Translations under genes and position numbers: made by a program
The notes under the pieces: generated by a model
Told to the model about the DNA's origin: nothing
The model's input: only the letters and a program-made list of their open reading frames with translations
The model's database searches: none
Part shown: positions 5,192-5,864 of the stretch, piece after piece
Layout of the letters: each line of letters begins with the position of its first letter
How positions within the stretch are numbered: the stretch's first letter is position 1
DNA from: an uncultured Subdoligranulum sp.
GTDB lineage: Bacteria > Bacillota_A > Clostridia > Oscillospirales > Ruminococcaceae
Assembly (NCBI RefSeq): GCF_937890665.1
Contig: NZ_CALADU010000215.1
Span: 1 to 5,864 of the forward strand
Direction of reading: 5' to 3'
DNA length: 5,864 bases

Positions 5192-5201
5192 AATTGTCAA
5201 A

Positions 5202-5705
5202 CTAAGTGCAACAGGAATTGAGTTCAAAGTCCCATAATTCCTGGGCGGAATGGAAGTTAAGAATCTTGCGAGGCCTGGCGTTGATCAACGCCAGGTTTCG
5301 TTTTAGTGTGGCGGGAGCAACACGGGAAAGATTTCTGCCCTTGGGATAAAACTCCCGGAGCAGACCGTTCAGATTCTCATTGGTGACTTTCTGCCAGGCG
5401 CAATACGGGTCGGTAAAATAGACTTCACAATGCAATCGTTCTTCAATGCGGTGCCAGTTGGCAAACTCTGTACCTCGGTCACAGGTAATGGTCTTGACCA
5501 GCTGAGGAGGAAACGCGGATAGTGCGGCAACAATAGCGTTCTCCATGGTCTCTGCTCGTCGGCCCGGGATCTTCACTGCAATGTAAAATCGGGTTTTGCG
5601 TTCTGCCAGAGTAGCAAAACAAGCCTTGCTCTTGCCCTGGCCGCTCACCACCGTATATTTTCGTATACAACTGCGCTCTTCTATGCTAAGATGATGGTAG
5701 TTCAT
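5202..5705 (-). pseudogene. IS30-family transposase with internal deletion (167 codons remain)
   Basis: The original start (MNYHHLSIEERSCIRKY) is kept, with GGGAGGG before the ATG at 5705. At residues 17/18 (about 5654) the sequence jumps straight to TVVSGQGKSKACFATLAERKTRFY. In intact IS30 transposases these parts are separated by the helix-turn-helix region and the first catalytic Asp (W-E-x-D-T-V), all missing here. The second Asp (D76 in CDRGTEF) and the Glu (E110 in TNENLNGLLREF) remain. V107 replaces the usual Gly of QKGTNEN. Family members have about 320-380 residues, so around half is gone. The deletion is in frame, and TATACG occurs twice at the junction, which suggests repeat-mediated loss. 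The product cannot be catalytically active. Confidence 0.88.
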
Positions 5706-5768
5706 ACGGTTCCCTCCCGGTGGTTTAGTTGTGTGGTAACTCTATTCTACCAGGGTTCCGTATGAACT
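5699..5768 (-). promoter_or_regulatory. Inverted repeat that could mask the transposase start in readthrough RNA
   Basis: AGTTCATACGG (5699-5709), which covers the transposase start codon, is exactly complementary to 5758-5768 upstream. A minus-strand transcript entering from outside the element would carry both arms and could bury the start codon. One starting between them would not. IS10 and IS50 are known to limit readthrough expression in this way. A TAGAAT -10-like box lies between the arms, without a clear -35. Confidence 0.45.
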
Positions 5769-5809
5769 TCTTTTTATTTTCCTAAAGTGTTGCACTTGAT
5801 AGTATAATT

Positions 5810-5864
5810 GTAAGCGTCAAACGTGGGACCGGGTAGACAGGTATGAGAGAATAGTGGTGGAACG
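5810..5864. other. Flank right of the IS remnant
   Basis: I see no recognisable gene, repeat or site in the last 55 bases. Confidence 0.3.

Larger units (their letters stand above)
5192..5809 (-). mobile_element. Internally deleted IS30-family insertion sequence (about 618 bp)
   Basis: The remnant transposase gene is flanked by imperfect inverted ends: 5192-5213 and the reverse complement of 5788-5809 agree at 16 of 22 bases, with the inner ten (AAGTGCAACA) identical. As is common in IS30-type elements, the transposase stop falls inside one terminal repeat. Full IS30-family elements are about 1.0-1.25 kb, so roughly half is missing. AATTG at both outer edges (5192-5196 and 5806-5810) could instead be a target duplication, which would trim each end by about five bases. 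With both ends kept it could move only if an intact relative supplies transposase. Confidence 0.8.

Noticed and set aside
1..5864. tRNA or rRNA genes
   Set aside because: I saw no tRNA cloverleaf or rRNA signature on either strand by eye.

Overview
The window looks like chromosomal accessory DNA from a gut-type Clostridia/Oscillospiraceae bacterium. This is inferred from strong AGGAGG ribosome sites, mid-GC coding DNA, a secreted InlB-like repeat protein, a DUF6809-type small protein and an IS30-type element. No species can be named. Every gene I can support is on the minus strand, so the window reads right to left.

Layout from the right: 5192-5809 is a shortened IS30-family element whose transposase has lost its middle. 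Next, 4790-5085 is gene-free and packed with perfect inverted repeats, at least two of which look like minus-strand terminators. Then come a frameshifted DUF6809-like gene (4382-4670), a 67-residue two-CxxC zinc-ribbon protein (4024-4227), a hairpin (3898-3931) and a complete tyrosine recombinase (3003-3848). After a 225-bp non-coding segment there is a five-unit zinc-ribbon repeat protein (1584-2723). A 280-base leader separates it from the first 434 codons of a secreted repeat protein that runs off the left edge (1-1303).

The main discovery candidate is the segment between the recombinase and the zinc-ribbon repeat gene. It is bounded by two exact 16-bp inverted copies of CAGAATCGACATTCTG (2743-2758 and 2984-2999). 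The right copy begins 3 bases past the recombinase stop codon, and the left copy lies 19 bases upstream of the zinc-ribbon start codon. Inside is a strong sigma-70-type promoter (TTGCTT, 17 bp, TGC-TATAAT) pointing right, away from the zinc-ribbon gene, plus a minus-strand terminator that would block readthrough from the recombinase. Inverting the segment would aim the promoter at the zinc-ribbon gene, with about 65 bases of 5' leader. I read this as a self-contained phase-variation switch of recombinase, invertible promoter and target gene, caught here in the OFF orientation. The arrangement is directly visible; inversion and its effect are inferred.

The small zinc-ribbon protein and the DUF6809-like gene have their own ribosome sites and are separated by terminators, so they look like independent small genes rather than parts of the switch. 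The IS30 remnant and the frameshifts show that the right half is decaying accessory DNA.
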